Shown here in pieces: positions 1 through 11,550 of a stretch of 64,000 bases of DNA. Source of the DNA: Actinacidiphila epipremni. Its GTDB lineage: Bacteria > Actinomycetota > Actinomycetes > Streptomycetales > Streptomycetaceae. The position numbers were made by a program, and so were the translations under genes. Where the stretch lies: positions 1 to 64,000 of the forward strand of contig NZ_JAATEJ010000011.1 in assembly GCF_012034175.1 (NCBI RefSeq), in the 5' to 3' direction. The notes beneath the pieces are model-generated. The model ran no database searches. It saw only the letters and a program-made list of their open reading frames with translations, and was not told the DNA's origin. Within the stretch, counting starts at the first letter, position 1. Every line of letters starts with the position of its first letter.

Positions 1-45
1 GGCAGTTTCCGGGTGCGGCCCCTTCCCGTACGAGCGGCAGCGGGG

Positions 46-758
46 TCAGTCCTCGCCGAGGTAGGTCTTGCGGACGCCCTCGTCGTGCAGGAGGTCCTGT
101 CCTGTGCCGGAGAGCTTGATCGCGCCGATCTCCATGACGTGCGCCTGGTCGGCGAGGGAGAGCGCGGCCTGGGCGTTCTGCTCGACGAGCAGGATGGTGG
201 TGCCCTGCTCCTTGAGTTCCTTGATGGTCGCCATGATCTTCTGCATCATGATCGGCGACAGCCCCATGGAGGGTTCGTCGAGCATGAGCAGCTTGGGCCG
301 GCACATCAGGGCGCGGCCCATGGCGAGCATCTGCTGCTCGCCGCCGGACAGGGTGCCGGCGGCCTGCTTGCGGCGTTCGCCGAGGATCGGGAAGAGCGTG
401 TAGGCGCGTTCGATGTCCTCGGTGACGCCGGCGGGGTCCTTGCGCAGGTAGGCGCCGAGCAGCAGGTTCTGCTCGATGGTCAGGCTGGGGAAGATGTGCC
501 GGCCCTCGGGTGAGTGGGCCAGCCCCAGGGCGACGATCTTGTGCGCGGGGACCCGGGTGAGGACCTTGCCGTCGAAGCGGACGCGTCCGCCGATGGGCTT
601 GAGCAGGCCGCTGAGGGTGCGCAGGGTGGTGGTCTTGCCGGCGCCGTTGGTGCCGATCAGGGTGACGATCTGGCCGGCTTCGACGGTGAAGGAGATGCCT
701 TTGACGGCCTCGATCTTGCCGTAGGCGACGCGCAGGTCGTCCACTTCGAGGAGTGCGG

Positions 759-762
<4 letters not shown>
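46..762 (-). CDS. livF: Branched-chain amino acid ABC importer, ATPase LivF
   Basis: 238-residue ATPase subunit that should power uptake of leucine, isoleucine and valine together with LivG. It begins MTALLEVDDLRVAYG and has Walker A GTNGAGKTT near residues 34-42, ABC signature LSGGEQQML and Walker B LLMLDEPSMGLSP. The length matches the LivF family (about 237). The start is the ATG at 760-762 because it overlaps the livG stop as ATGA, implying translational coupling; the frame stays open further upstream, but that extension is arginine-rich read-through of livG DNA. It is the last gene of a livKHMGF transcription unit, and only 45 bases of unassigned sequence remain to the window edge. Confidence 0.95.
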
Positions 763-1688
<926 letters not shown>

Positions 1689-1696
1689 GGTGTGCC

Positions 1697-3580
<1,884 letters not shown>

Positions 3581-3587
3581 GTCGCGA

Positions 3588-4517
3588 TCACGCCCTGTCC
3601 GCTACGCGCTCGCCGAGCAGGCCCTGGGGCCGCAGCAGCAGCACGATGATGAGCAGGACGAAGGCCCAGACGTTCTTCCAGCCTTCGCCGCCGAGCTGCT
3701 GCATTCCCGGGATGTTGGAGATGTAGGCCGAGGCGCAGGATTCGGCGATGCCGAGGACCACGCCGCCGAGCATGGCGCCGTAGATGTTGCCGATGCCGCC
3801 GAGGACGGCGGCGGTGAACGCCTTCAGGCCGGCCTGGAAGCCCATGTCGTATTTGATCTGGCCGTATTTCAGGCCGGAGGCGAGGCCGGCGACGGCGGCG
3901 AACAGGCCGCCGATGGCGAAGGCGATCACGATGATGCGGTTGGTGTCGATGCCCATGAGCTGCGCGGTGTCCGGGTCCTGGGCGGTGGCCTGCATGGCGC
4001 GGCCGGTGCGGGAGGTGCGGACGAACGTGGCGAGGGCGGACATGCAGACGACGGCGGCGACGACGAGGAAGATGTCGCCGGGGGCGACACTGACCGAGCC
4101 GATGTCGAAGCCGTCACCGGGCAGTTGCGGGAAGTGCTTGCCGGCGGTGGCGTGCGGGTACCACAGGAAGACCGCCTGCTGGAGTGCCAGCGACAGGCCG
4201 ATGGCGGTGATGAGCGGTGCGAGCCGGGGGGCGTTGCGCAGTGGCCGGTAGGCCAGACGTTCGGCTCCCACCGCGATCAGGACGGCCACGATGGCACCGC
4301 CGGCCAGCATGAGCGGTAGTGCCGCCCATATGGACATGCCGTCCGGGAGATTCGTGTAGACCGCCAGGGCGCCGAAGGCGCCGGTCATGTAGATCTCGCC
4401 GTGGGCGAAGTTGATGAGCTGGACGATGCCGTACACCATCGTGTAGCCGATGGCGATGAGCCCGTACATCGAGCCGATGAACAGCCCGTTGGCCAGCTGT
4501 TGCGGCAGGGTGTGCAC
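3588..4517 (-). CDS. livH: Branched-chain amino acid ABC importer, permease LivH
   Basis: 309-residue membrane permease with family landmarks NGLFIGSMYGLIAIGYTMVYG near the N-terminus, INFAHGEIYMTGAF, and AVLGGIGNIYGAMLGG near residue 240. The start is GTG (4515-4517), preceded by GGAGG 8 bases upstream. An ATG lies in another frame just before it. It is separated from livK by 128 bases that hold a strong hairpin, so its expression is probably lower than that of the binding protein. Confidence 0.94.
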   Translation of the reverse strand: MHTLPQQLANGLFIGSMYGLIAIGYTMVYGIVQLINFAHGEIYMTGAFGALAVYTNLPDGMSIWAALPLMLAGGAIVAVLIAVGAERLAYRPLRNAPRLAPLITAIGLSLALQQAVFLWYPHATAGKHFPQLPGDGFDIGSVSVAPGDIFLVVAAVVCMSALATFVRTSRTGRAMQATAQDPDTAQLMGIDTNRIIVIAFAIGGLFAAVAGLASGLKYGQIKYDMGFQAGLKAFTAAVLGGIGNIYGAMLGGVVLGIAESCASAYISNIPGMQQLGGEGWKNVWAFVLLIIVLLLRPQGLLGERVADRA

Positions 4518-4585
4518 CGCATGGCCTCCATGTCGCTGGGAGCGTGGGTGAGCGGATGGGCGTGCAGGTGGAGGGGGTGTGACGG

Positions 4586-4627
4586 GACGGGCCGCGCGGC
4601 CGGCGTGGCCGGTCCGCGCGGCCCGTC
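4586..4627 (-). terminator. Strong hairpin between livK and livH
   Basis: Two perfect 14-base arms (4586-4599 and 4614-4627) flank a 14-base loop that contains its own 4-bp stem. It begins 19 bases after the livK stop and has no T-run on the minus strand. It can act as a partial terminator or protect the 3' end of livK mRNA, which would let the binding protein be made in excess over the permease genes. The structure is seen; the role is inferred. Confidence 0.7.
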
Positions 4628-4645
4628 ACCAGGGTGCGGGCCGGG

Positions 4646-5899
4646 TCAGCCGGTGTACTCGCCGGTCTTGACGGCCACCCACTTGCCGCTCTTGACCTGG
4701 TAGACGGTCAGCTGCTTGTTGGTGGTGTCACCGAACTCGTCGAAGGAGACGTGGCCGGCGATGCCGTCGAAGTCGGTCTTCTGGACGGCGTCGATGAGCT
4801 TGGCCCGGGCGTCGGAGGGCAGCTTGCCGCCGTTGGCGTCCATGACGGCCTTGACGCCGTTGATGATGGCGGTGGTGGCGTCGTAGGAGTAGCCGCCGTA
4901 GGTGCCGTAGTCGCCGGGGTAGCCCTTGGCCTTGTAGGTGTCGATGAAGGTCTTGGCCGCGGGCAGGGTGTCGACGGGGACGCCGACGGAGGTCACCAGG
5001 TCGCCTTCGGCGGCGGCGCCGGCGGTCTTGATGTAGGTGTCGGAGTACATGCCGTCGCCGCCCATGAGCGGGATGTGCACGCCGGCCGCCTTGAGCTGCT
5101 TGGTGATCAGCTCGGACTCGTCGTACTGGCCGCCGTAGTAGAGGATGTCGGCGCCGGAGTTCTTGATCTTGGTGACGAGGGTGGAGAAGTCGCTGTCGCC
5201 GGTGTTGACGTGGTCGGTGCCGGCGATCTTGCCGCCCAGCGACTGGAACTTGCCCTTGAAGATGCCCGCGAGGCCGGCGCCGTAGGTCTGCTTGTCGTCG
5301 ACGACGAAGGCGTTCTTCTTGTTCAGGGTCTTGGCCGCGTAGTCGGCGGCGAAGTTGCCCTGGTTGGCGTCGGTGGTGGCGGTGCGGAAGTAGGACTTGA
5401 ACGGGCGGGTCTTGGTGCCGGTGGCCCAGTCCTTGCCCTGCGTGAGCGCGGGGTTGGTGTTGGAGGGCGAGATCTCCACCATCTTGGCGCTGTCGAAGAC
5501 CTGCTGCATCGACTGTGCGACACCGGAGTTGAGCGGGCCGACGGCGGCGATGACGTCGCTCTCGGCGACGAGCGCGGTGGCGTTCTGCTGGCCGGTGGCC
5601 GGCTGCGCCTTGTCGTCCAGCGCCTTGATCTTGAAGGTGACGCCCGGGACGAGCTTCTTGGTGTTGGCGTCGTCGACCGCGATCTGGGCGCCGTACTGGA
5701 TGCCGAGGCCCGTGGCGGAGTTTGCACCGGTAAGCGGAGCGTCGACACCGATCACCACCGTGGTGCTGCTCGTGCCGGCGCTGTTGCCGCCGCCGTCCGA
5801 GCTCTTCTTGTCGTCGTCGCTGCGGGAGCCGCAGGCGGAGAGCGTGAGGGCTCCGGTGGCGAGCACGGAGGTCAGAATCAGCAAGGAACGCTGTCGCAC
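4646..5899 (-). CDS. livK: Branched-chain amino acid-binding lipoprotein LivK
   Basis: 417-residue substrate-binding protein. A lipoprotein signal peptide is visible: MRQRSLLILTSVLATGAL followed by lipobox LSAC, so Cys23 should be lipidated and the protein anchored outside the membrane. The mature part has a Ser/Gly/Asp linker and then the type 1 periplasmic fold (VVIGVDAPLTGANSATG, AVGPLNSGVAQSMQ, YGGQYDESELITKQLK). The start is GTG at 5897-5899 with AAAGGA about 6-11 bases upstream. It is the first gene of the liv operon, and its lipidation would need Lgt and LspA, both encoded in this window. Confidence 0.94.
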   Translation of the reverse strand: MRQRSLLILTSVLATGALTLSACGSRSDDDKKSSDGGGNSAGTSSTTVVIGVDAPLTGANSATGLGIQYGAQIAVDDANTKKLVPGVTFKIKALDDKAQPATGQQNATALVAESDVIAAVGPLNSGVAQSMQQVFDSAKMVEISPSNTNPALTQGKDWATGTKTRPFKSYFRTATTDANQGNFAADYAAKTLNKKNAFVVDDKQTYGAGLAGIFKGKFQSLGGKIAGTDHVNTGDSDFSTLVTKIKNSGADILYYGGQYDESELITKQLKAAGVHIPLMGGDGMYSDTYIKTAGAAAEGDLVTSVGVPVDTLPAAKTFIDTYKAKGYPGDYGTYGGYSYDATTAIINGVKAVMDANGGKLPSDARAKLIDAVQKTDFDGIAGHVSFDEFGDTTNKQLTVYQVKSGKWVAVKTGEYTG

Positions 5900-6438
5900 G
5901 GTCAGTCCTTTCCCCTGAACGGCCTTCTCCGGTGAGAGACCGAAGTCGCGCGCCGGAACCCGGACTGACTAATCCGGAGGCGCGGTGACTGGCCGTGACT
6001 CTAGGCCCGGTTCGTCACCTAAGGCAGAGGTGTGGGGAAGAGTGTGACTGTCTTGTTATGCCGACCGGAAACTCTTGAGCTTTTATTGAGGTTGACTACG
6101 GCATTTGGGGGCATTGCTCCCCAGTGCTGCCGTGTCCGGATGCTGAGAACCCGCACTTCCGGTGTGGGACAAGGGCTCGGTGACCTGCCGGGGCCCGCGG
6201 GGCGGCCGGCGGCGGCGGGCGGGCGCGGCGCGCATAAGGCAGCGGCGGCGCGGGGGGCGGCGGCCGGCGGGCGCGGCGGAATGGTTATTGCACGCGTGTT
6301 ACGCAGCGTTAATTACGGTCGAATGACATTTACCGCGCGAGTACCCCGGGTCCGGGGAACCGGCCGAAAGGGTGCGCCCCCGTCGGCGGGGGCCGGCGGG
6401 GGCGCGCGATAAGTCAGCACCAAATTCGCGGTGACGCA
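5900..6438. other. Gene-free gap between livK and pyk
   Basis: 539 bases with no convincing gene. The stretch around 6045-6120 is AT-rich for this genome and is the likely livK promoter region, although no clean -35/-10 pair was found. From about 6185 to 6285 the sequence is an extreme G/C tract. The pyk terminator hairpin lies at 6374-6405. An open frame across 6032-6412 on the plus strand lacks a ribosome site and any recognisable protein, and was rejected. Confidence 0.6.
6374..6405 (-). terminator. Hairpin downstream of pyk
   Basis: Arms 6374-6387 and 6392-6405 pair over 14 bp (one G-T) around a GGGG loop, beginning 34 bases after the pyk stop codon. It has the form of a factor-independent or I-shaped actinobacterial terminator without a U tract. 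Confidence 0.7.
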
Positions 6439-7875
6439 TTACGCGTGCGGGGAGTCGTCCTCGCCGATGCGGTGGACGCGGACCATGTTGGTGGTGCCGG
6501 ACATTCCGGGCGGGGAGCCGGCGGTGATGATGACGACGTCGCCCTTGGCGCAGCGGCCGATCCGCAGCAGTTCCTCGTCCACCTGTTGGACCATCTCGTC
6601 GGTCGTCTGCACCATCGGGCCGAGGAAGGTCTCCACGCCCCAGGTGAGGTTGAGCTGCGAGCGGGTGGCGGGCTCGGGGGTGAAGGCGAGCACCGGGATG
6701 GGCGAGCGGTAGCGGGACAGCCGGCGCACGGTGTCGCCGGACTGGGTGAAGGCGACCAGGAAGCGGGCGTCGAGGAAGTCGCCGATCTCGGCGGCGGCCC
6801 GGGCGACCGCGCCGCCCTGGGTGCGCGGCTTGGAGCTGTCGGTGAGCGGGGCGAGCCCGGCGGTGAGCATGTCCTCCTCGGCCGCCCGGACGATCCGCGC
6901 CATGGTCTTGACGGTCTCGATCGGGTACTTGCCGACGCTGGTCTCGCCGGACAGCATCACCGCGTCGGTGCCGTCCATCACCGCGTTGGCCACGTCGCTG
7001 GCCTCGGCGCGGGTGGGGCGGGAGTTGTCGATCATCGAGTCCAGCATCTGGGTGGCGACGATGACCGGCTTGGCGTTGCGGCGGGCGAGCGCGACCGCGC
7101 GCTTCTGCACCAGCGGCACCGCCTCCAGCGGCATCTCGACGCCGAGGTCGCCGCGGGCGACCATGATGCCGTCGAAGGCGTCGACGATCTCGTCGAGGGC
7201 GTCGACGGCCTGCGGCTTCTCGATCTTGGCGATGACCGGGACCCGGCGGCCCTCCTCGGTCATGACCTTGAGCACGTCGTCCATGTCCCGGCCCGAGCGC
7301 ACGAACGACAGCGCGACGATGTCGGCGCCGGTGCGCAGCGCCCAGCGCAGGTCGCGGATGTCCTTGTCGGACAGCGCCGGCACGGAGACCGCGACGCCGG
7401 GCAGGTTGAGGCCCTTGTGGTCGGAGATCATGCCGCCCTCGATGCACATGGTGTGCACCCGCGGGCCCTCGACGTCGGTGACCTCCAGGGTGACCCGGCC
7501 GTCGTCGACCAGGATACGCTCGCCGCGCGCGACATCGGCGGGCAGCCCCTTGTAGGTGGTGCCGCAGATCTGCTGGTCACCCTCGATGTCGTCGGCGGTG
7601 ATGGTGAACTCGTCGCCGCGTTCAAGCAGTACAGGGCCCTCGGCGAAACGGCCGAGCCTGATCTTCGGGCCCTGAAGGTCGGCCAGGACGCCCACGCTGC
7701 GGCCGGTCTCGTCGGACGCCTTGCGCACCCGTCGGTAGCGGTCCTCGTGCTCGGCGTAGCTTCCATGGCTCAGGTTGAGGCGTGCCACGTCCATGCCGGC
7801 CTCGACCAGTGCCTTGATCTGGTCGTAGGAGTCGGTGGCAGGTCCCAGGGTGCAGACAATTTTGGCTCGGCGCAT
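6439..7875 (-). CDS. pyk: Pyruvate kinase
   Basis: 478-residue cytoplasmic enzyme converting phosphoenolpyruvate and ADP to pyruvate and ATP. Visible family motifs in order are MRRAKIVCTLGPATDS, DVARLNLSHG, LADLQGPKIRLG, VIAKIEKPQAVDALDEI (catalytic Lys region), MVARGDLGVEMPLE and NSRPTRAEASDVANAVMDG, followed by the allosteric C-terminal domain. Length is typical (about 470-480). No Shine-Dalgarno sequence precedes the ATG; a TACGCT hexamer 6 bases upstream suggests a leaderless mRNA. It is transcribed alone, divergent from the nucleotidase gene. Streptomycetes usually have two pyk genes, so a second copy may exist elsewhere. Confidence 0.97.
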   Translation of the reverse strand: MRRAKIVCTLGPATDSYDQIKALVEAGMDVARLNLSHGSYAEHEDRYRRVRKASDETGRSVGVLADLQGPKIRLGRFAEGPVLLERGDEFTITADDIEGDQQICGTTYKGLPADVARGERILVDDGRVTLEVTDVEGPRVHTMCIEGGMISDHKGLNLPGVAVSVPALSDKDIRDLRWALRTGADIVALSFVRSGRDMDDVLKVMTEEGRRVPVIAKIEKPQAVDALDEIVDAFDGIMVARGDLGVEMPLEAVPLVQKRAVALARRNAKPVIVATQMLDSMIDNSRPTRAEASDVANAVMDGTDAVMLSGETSVGKYPIETVKTMARIVRAAEEDMLTAGLAPLTDSSKPRTQGGAVARAAAEIGDFLDARFLVAFTQSGDTVRRLSRYRSPIPVLAFTPEPATRSQLNLTWGVETFLGPMVQTTDEMVQQVDEELLRIGRCAKGDVVIITAGSPPGMSGTTNMVRVHRIGEDDSPHA

Positions 7876-7881
7876 GTGTCG

Positions 7882-7887
7882 AGCGTA
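7882..7887 (-). promoter_or_regulatory. Candidate -10 element of pyk
   Basis: TACGCT on the minus strand, 6 bases before the ATG of pyk. If used, transcription would start at or next to the start codon. No good -35 match was found at 17-18 bases spacing. Confidence 0.35.
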
Positions 7888-8128
7888 TGACTTACCCGTT
7901 GGTAGTCGTGGCCTCTACGGGCAACTGCCCAACGACAGCTGAATTAACGCTTGTTGACAACTTCCGAAGTGTGCGGGGGGTCGCTCGGATGAGCGCCGCG
8001 GGGCGGTGGTCAGCAGCAGTTCACCTGCCGGGGCTGTTGCGGGGACGCCATGTGGGCCACAATCTACGCGCGTTGTGGCCGTCAGGTGCGCCGCGACGCG
8101 TCCGTGACCGTCGAGGAGACGAGACAAC

Positions 8129-9964
8129 ATGCCGCTCAACCGCAGGGACTTCATCAACCGCTCCGCCGCCACCGGCGCCGGCGTGGCGCTGGCCGGCGCC
8201 GGCGCGGTCGCCGCGGCCGGGCCCGCCGAGGCCGCGGAGCCCCACGGACACGGCCACCAGGGCGGCCACGGCCGCAAGAAGAGCTTCAGCCTGCGCGTGC
8301 TCGGCACCACCGACCTGCACGGCCACGCCGTGAACTGGGACTACTTCACCAACGCCGAGTACGACGACGCCACCCACAACGACGTGGGCCTGGCCAAGAT
8401 CGCCACCCTCGTCGAGCAGGCCCGCGCCGAGAAGGGCCACGACAAGACCCTCCTCATCGACGCCGGCGACATCATCCAGGGCACCCAGCTGTCGTACTAC
8501 TACGCCCGCGTCGAGCCGATCACCGGCGCGCGCAAGGGCCCGCGGCACCCGATGGCGCTCGCGATGAACCACATGAAGTACGACGCGGCGGCGCTCGGCA
8601 ACCACGAGTTCAACTACGGCATCCCGCTGCTGCGCGCCTTCCAGGAGCAGTGCGACTTCCCGCTGCTGGCCGCCAACGCCGTGGACGCCAAGACCCTCAG
8701 GCCCGCCTTCCCGCCCTACCTGGTCAAGGAGCTGAAGGTGCCCGGCCTGCCGCCGGTCAAGGTCGGCGTCCTGGGCCTGACCAACCCCGGCATCGCGGTG
8801 TGGGACAAGGCCAACGTGCAGGGCAGGATGGCCTTCCCCGGCCTGGTCGAGCAGGCAAAGGTGTACGTGCCGAAGCTGCGCGCCCTCGGCTGCGACGTGG
8901 TGATCTGCACCGACCACTCCGGCCTGGACGGCGGCACCACGTACGGCGACGCGGTGCCGTACCCGGAGAACGCCTCCTCGCAGGTCGCCGCGCAGGTGCC
9001 GGGCATCGACGCGATCCTGGTCGGCCACACCCACGTCGAGCGCCCGCAGACGCTGGTGGTCAACGAGCAGACCGGCAGGACCGTGGTGCTCTCCGAGCCG
9101 CTGTACTGGGGCATGCGGCTGTCGGTGTTCGACATCGACCTGTCCTTCGAGCGGGGCCGCTGGCACGTGGAGTCGGTCACCGCCGAGGTGCGCAACGCCA
9201 ACACCGTCGCCGAGGACCCGCAGGTGGCCCGGCTGGTGCGGGCCGAGCACCAGAAGGTCGTGGACTACGTCAATCAGATCGTCGGGACGTGCACGGTCGC
9301 GATGTCCGCGGCGGAGTCGACGTACAAGGACACCCCCATCATCGACTTCATCAACCTGGTGCAGTCCGACACCGTGAAGGCGGCGCTGGCCGGCACCGAG
9401 TACGCCGACCTGCCGGTGCTGTCGGAGGCCTCGCCGTTCTCCCGCACCGCCGCGATCCCGGCCGGGCAGGTGTCGCTGCGCGACGTCGCGGGCCTCTACG
9501 TCTACGAGAACACCCTGGACGCCAAGATCCTCACCGGCGCGCAGGTCAAGGACTACCTGGAGTGGTCGGCGGAGTATTTCGTGCAGACCGCGCCGGACGC
9601 GCCCGTGGACCCGGCGAAGATCACCAACGCCAACAACACGCCGGACTTCAGCTACGACGTGCTCAGCGGGGTGTCGTACGACATCGACATCGCGCAGCCG
9701 GCCGGTTCCCGGATCGTGAACCTCACCGCGGGCGGGCAGCCGGTCGACCCGGCCGCGCGGTTCGTGCTCGCGGTCAACAACTACCGCTCCAGCGGCGGCA
9801 GCAACTACCCGCACGTGGCGGCGGCCCAGTCGGTGTGGTCCAACTCCGACGAGATCCGCAACACGATCATCGCGTGGGTGCAGGCGCACGGCGGCATCGA
9901 CCCGGCGACCTTCCCGGCCGACCAGTGGCGGCTCACCCGCGCCGGAGTGCCGCTGTTCGCGTGA
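8129..9964 (+). CDS. Secreted 5'-nucleotidase / cyclic-nucleotide phosphodiesterase family
   Basis: 611-residue metallophosphoesterase of the UshA/CpdB type, expected to dephosphorylate extracellular nucleotides. The N-terminus MPLNRRDFINRSAATGAG resembles a Tat signal (twin Arg, Phe-Ile) followed by a hydrophobic stretch to about residue 35. Metal ligands are visible: D62 and H64 (TTDLHGH), D111/D114 (DAGDIIQG), N158-H159-E160 (GNHEF) and VGHTHVE. The C-terminal substrate domain has LPVLSEASPFSRT, LYVYENTL and VNNYRSSGG. GAGGAG at 8113-8118 supports the ATG. Its last 32 bases overlap, tail to tail, the end of the hydroxylase gene on the other strand. The exact substrate (2',3'-cyclic or 5' nucleotides) cannot be told. 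Confidence 0.9.
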   Translation: MPLNRRDFINRSAATGAGVALAGAGAVAAAGPAEAAEPHGHGHQGGHGRKKSFSLRVLGTTDLHGHAVNWDYFTNAEYDDATHNDVGLAKIATLVEQARAEKGHDKTLLIDAGDIIQGTQLSYYYARVEPITGARKGPRHPMALAMNHMKYDAAALGNHEFNYGIPLLRAFQEQCDFPLLAANAVDAKTLRPAFPPYLVKELKVPGLPPVKVGVLGLTNPGIAVWDKANVQGRMAFPGLVEQAKVYVPKLRALGCDVVICTDHSGLDGGTTYGDAVPYPENASSQVAAQVPGIDAILVGHTHVERPQTLVVNEQTGRTVVLSEPLYWGMRLSVFDIDLSFERGRWHVESVTAEVRNANTVAEDPQVARLVRAEHQKVVDYVNQIVGTCTVAMSAAESTYKDTPIIDFINLVQSDTVKAALAGTEYADLPVLSEASPFSRTAAIPAGQVSLRDVAGLYVYENTLDAKILTGAQVKDYLEWSAEYFVQTAPDAPVDPAKITNANNTPDFSYDVLSGVSYDIDIAQPAGSRIVNLTAGGQPVDPAARFVLAVNNYRSSGGSNYPHVAAAQSVWSNSDEIRNTIIAWVQAHGGIDPATFPADQWRLTRAGVPLFA

Positions 9965-11510
9965 CGGCGTCCTCGCCGGGGCGCCGGGCCTGCGGGACGC
10001 CCCCTCCCCCGGCGGCCCCGGCGCCCCTGGCCTGGGGGACGCCCGGCAGGCCGAAGGTGGTGAAGGCGGTCCTGGCCGGCAGCGGGTAGTGCTCCGCGCC
10101 GGTCAGGAGCGCGGTGAGGTCGTTGAGGATCACCGCGGAGCGCCAGGCGGCCAGGCCCAGGTCCGGGGCGCCGACGCCGTGCGTGTGGCGCTCGGCGTTC
10201 TGGACGTAGATCCGCCCGGTGACCTGCCGGTCCAGCTGGAGGCGGTGCCGGGCGTCGACGGCCGGCCGGCCCGCGGCGTCCCGGACCAGCAGGTCGTCCA
10301 GCGGGGCGAGCAGCTGGTCCAGCGGGCGCTCGCGGTAGCCGGTGGCCAGCACCACGGCGCTGGTGACCAGCCGGCTGCGGGCGCCCTGCTCGGCGTGCTC
10401 CAGGTGCAGCTCGACACCGGTGGTGCCGATCCGGCCTGCGGTGCGTACCGTCACGCCGGGTGTGAGCACCGCGTCCGGCCAGCCGCCGTCCAGGGTGCGG
10501 CGGTAGAGCTCGTCGTGGATCGCGGTGATCGTCTCGGTGTCGATGCCCTTGTGGAGCTGCCACTGCTGCGGCAGCAGCCGGTCGCGTACGTCCTCGGGCA
10601 GGCCGTGGAAGTAGCGGGTGTAGTCGGGGGTGAAGTGCTCCAGGCCCAGCTTGCTGTACTCCATCGGGGAGAACGCCGGGGTGCGGGCGAGCCAGGTCAG
10701 GCCCTCGCGGCCCACCGGGCGCGAGCGCAGCAGGTCCAGGAAGACCTCGGCGCCGGACTGGCCCGAGCCGATCACGGTGACGTGCTCGGCGGCCAGCAGC
10801 TTCTCGCGCTGCGGCAGGTAGTCGGCGCTGTGCAGGACGGGTACGGCCGGCTGCTCGGCGAGCGGGCGCAGCGGCTCGGGGACGTAGGGGGCGGTGCCGA
10901 CGCCCAGCACGAGGTGCCGGGCGTAGGTGCGGCCGAGGGCCTCGGCCTCGCCGTGGGCGTCGAGTTGGGTGTGGTCGACCTCGAAGTGGCCGCGTCCGGC
11001 GTCCCAGCGGACGGTGTCGACCTGCCGGCCGAAGTGCGTGGTGGGCAGCGACTGGGCGACCCAGCGGCAGTAGGCGTCGTATTCGGCGCGGTGCACATGG
11101 AAGCGCTCGGCGAAGTAGAAGGGGAAGAGCCGCTCGCGGGTCTTGAGGTAGTTCAGGAACGACCAGGGGCTCGCGGGGTCGGCGAGCGTGACGAGGTCGG
11201 CGAGGAAGGGGACCTGGAGGGTGGCGCCGTCCACCAGCAGGCCGGGGTGCCAGTGGAAGCCGGGTGCCTGGTCGTAGAAGGCGGCGGCCAGGTCCGGGAC
11301 GGCGTCGGCGAGGGCGGCGAGCGAGAGGTTGAAGGGGCCGATGCCGATGCCGAGCAGGTCGAAGGGGCGGGGCCCGCCGGGGGCGGCGGCGGGGCCGGGC
11401 TCCTCGACGGACGCCGCGGGGTGGCCGGGCGCCGCGTGGTGGCCGGGTGCCTGGGCGGCCGGTGCGGGCTCCGGGTCCGGTTCCGGCGGCTGTGCGGTGG
11501 GGGTGGTCAT
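9933..11510 (-). CDS. FAD-dependent lysine/ornithine/diamine N-hydroxylase (DesB/IucD type)
   Basis: 525-residue flavin monooxygenase of the siderophore family. Motifs are the FAD site GIGIGPFNLSL (about 54-64), LVDGATLQVPFLADLV, the NADPH site VIGSGQSGAEVFLDLL and ATGYRERPLD near the end. With the decarboxylase gene 40 bases upstream it matches the desA-desB arrangement, so N-hydroxylation of cadaverine is the best guess. GAAGG precedes the ATG. Two oddities: an Ala/Pro-rich N-terminal extension of about 48 residues, and a Gly/Ala/Arg-rich C-terminal extension with a repeated GVPQAR that runs into the nucleotidase gene. No acyltransferase or NIS synthetase gene is nearby. Confidence 0.85.
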   Translation of the reverse strand: MTTPTAQPPEPDPEPAPAAQAPGHHAAPGHPAASVEEPGPAAAPGGPRPFDLLGIGIGPFNLSLAALADAVPDLAAAFYDQAPGFHWHPGLLVDGATLQVPFLADLVTLADPASPWSFLNYLKTRERLFPFYFAERFHVHRAEYDAYCRWVAQSLPTTHFGRQVDTVRWDAGRGHFEVDHTQLDAHGEAEALGRTYARHLVLGVGTAPYVPEPLRPLAEQPAVPVLHSADYLPQREKLLAAEHVTVIGSGQSGAEVFLDLLRSRPVGREGLTWLARTPAFSPMEYSKLGLEHFTPDYTRYFHGLPEDVRDRLLPQQWQLHKGIDTETITAIHDELYRRTLDGGWPDAVLTPGVTVRTAGRIGTTGVELHLEHAEQGARSRLVTSAVVLATGYRERPLDQLLAPLDDLLVRDAAGRPAVDARHRLQLDRQVTGRIYVQNAERHTHGVGAPDLGLAAWRSAVILNDLTALLTGAEHYPLPARTAFTTFGLPGVPQARGAGAAGGGGVPQARRPGEDAVTRTAALRRG

Positions 11511-11550
11511 CGGTACGGGGCCTTCCTTCGGGGGTGCGGCGCCGGGCGGT

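Noticed and set aside
6032-6412. Plus-strand frame in the livK-pyk gap
   Set aside because: No ribosome site, composition follows the G/C tract, and it overlaps the pyk terminator.
7954-7959. TTGACA -35 element for the nucleotidase gene
   Set aside because: A perfect hexamer, but no acceptable -10 lies 16-19 bases downstream.
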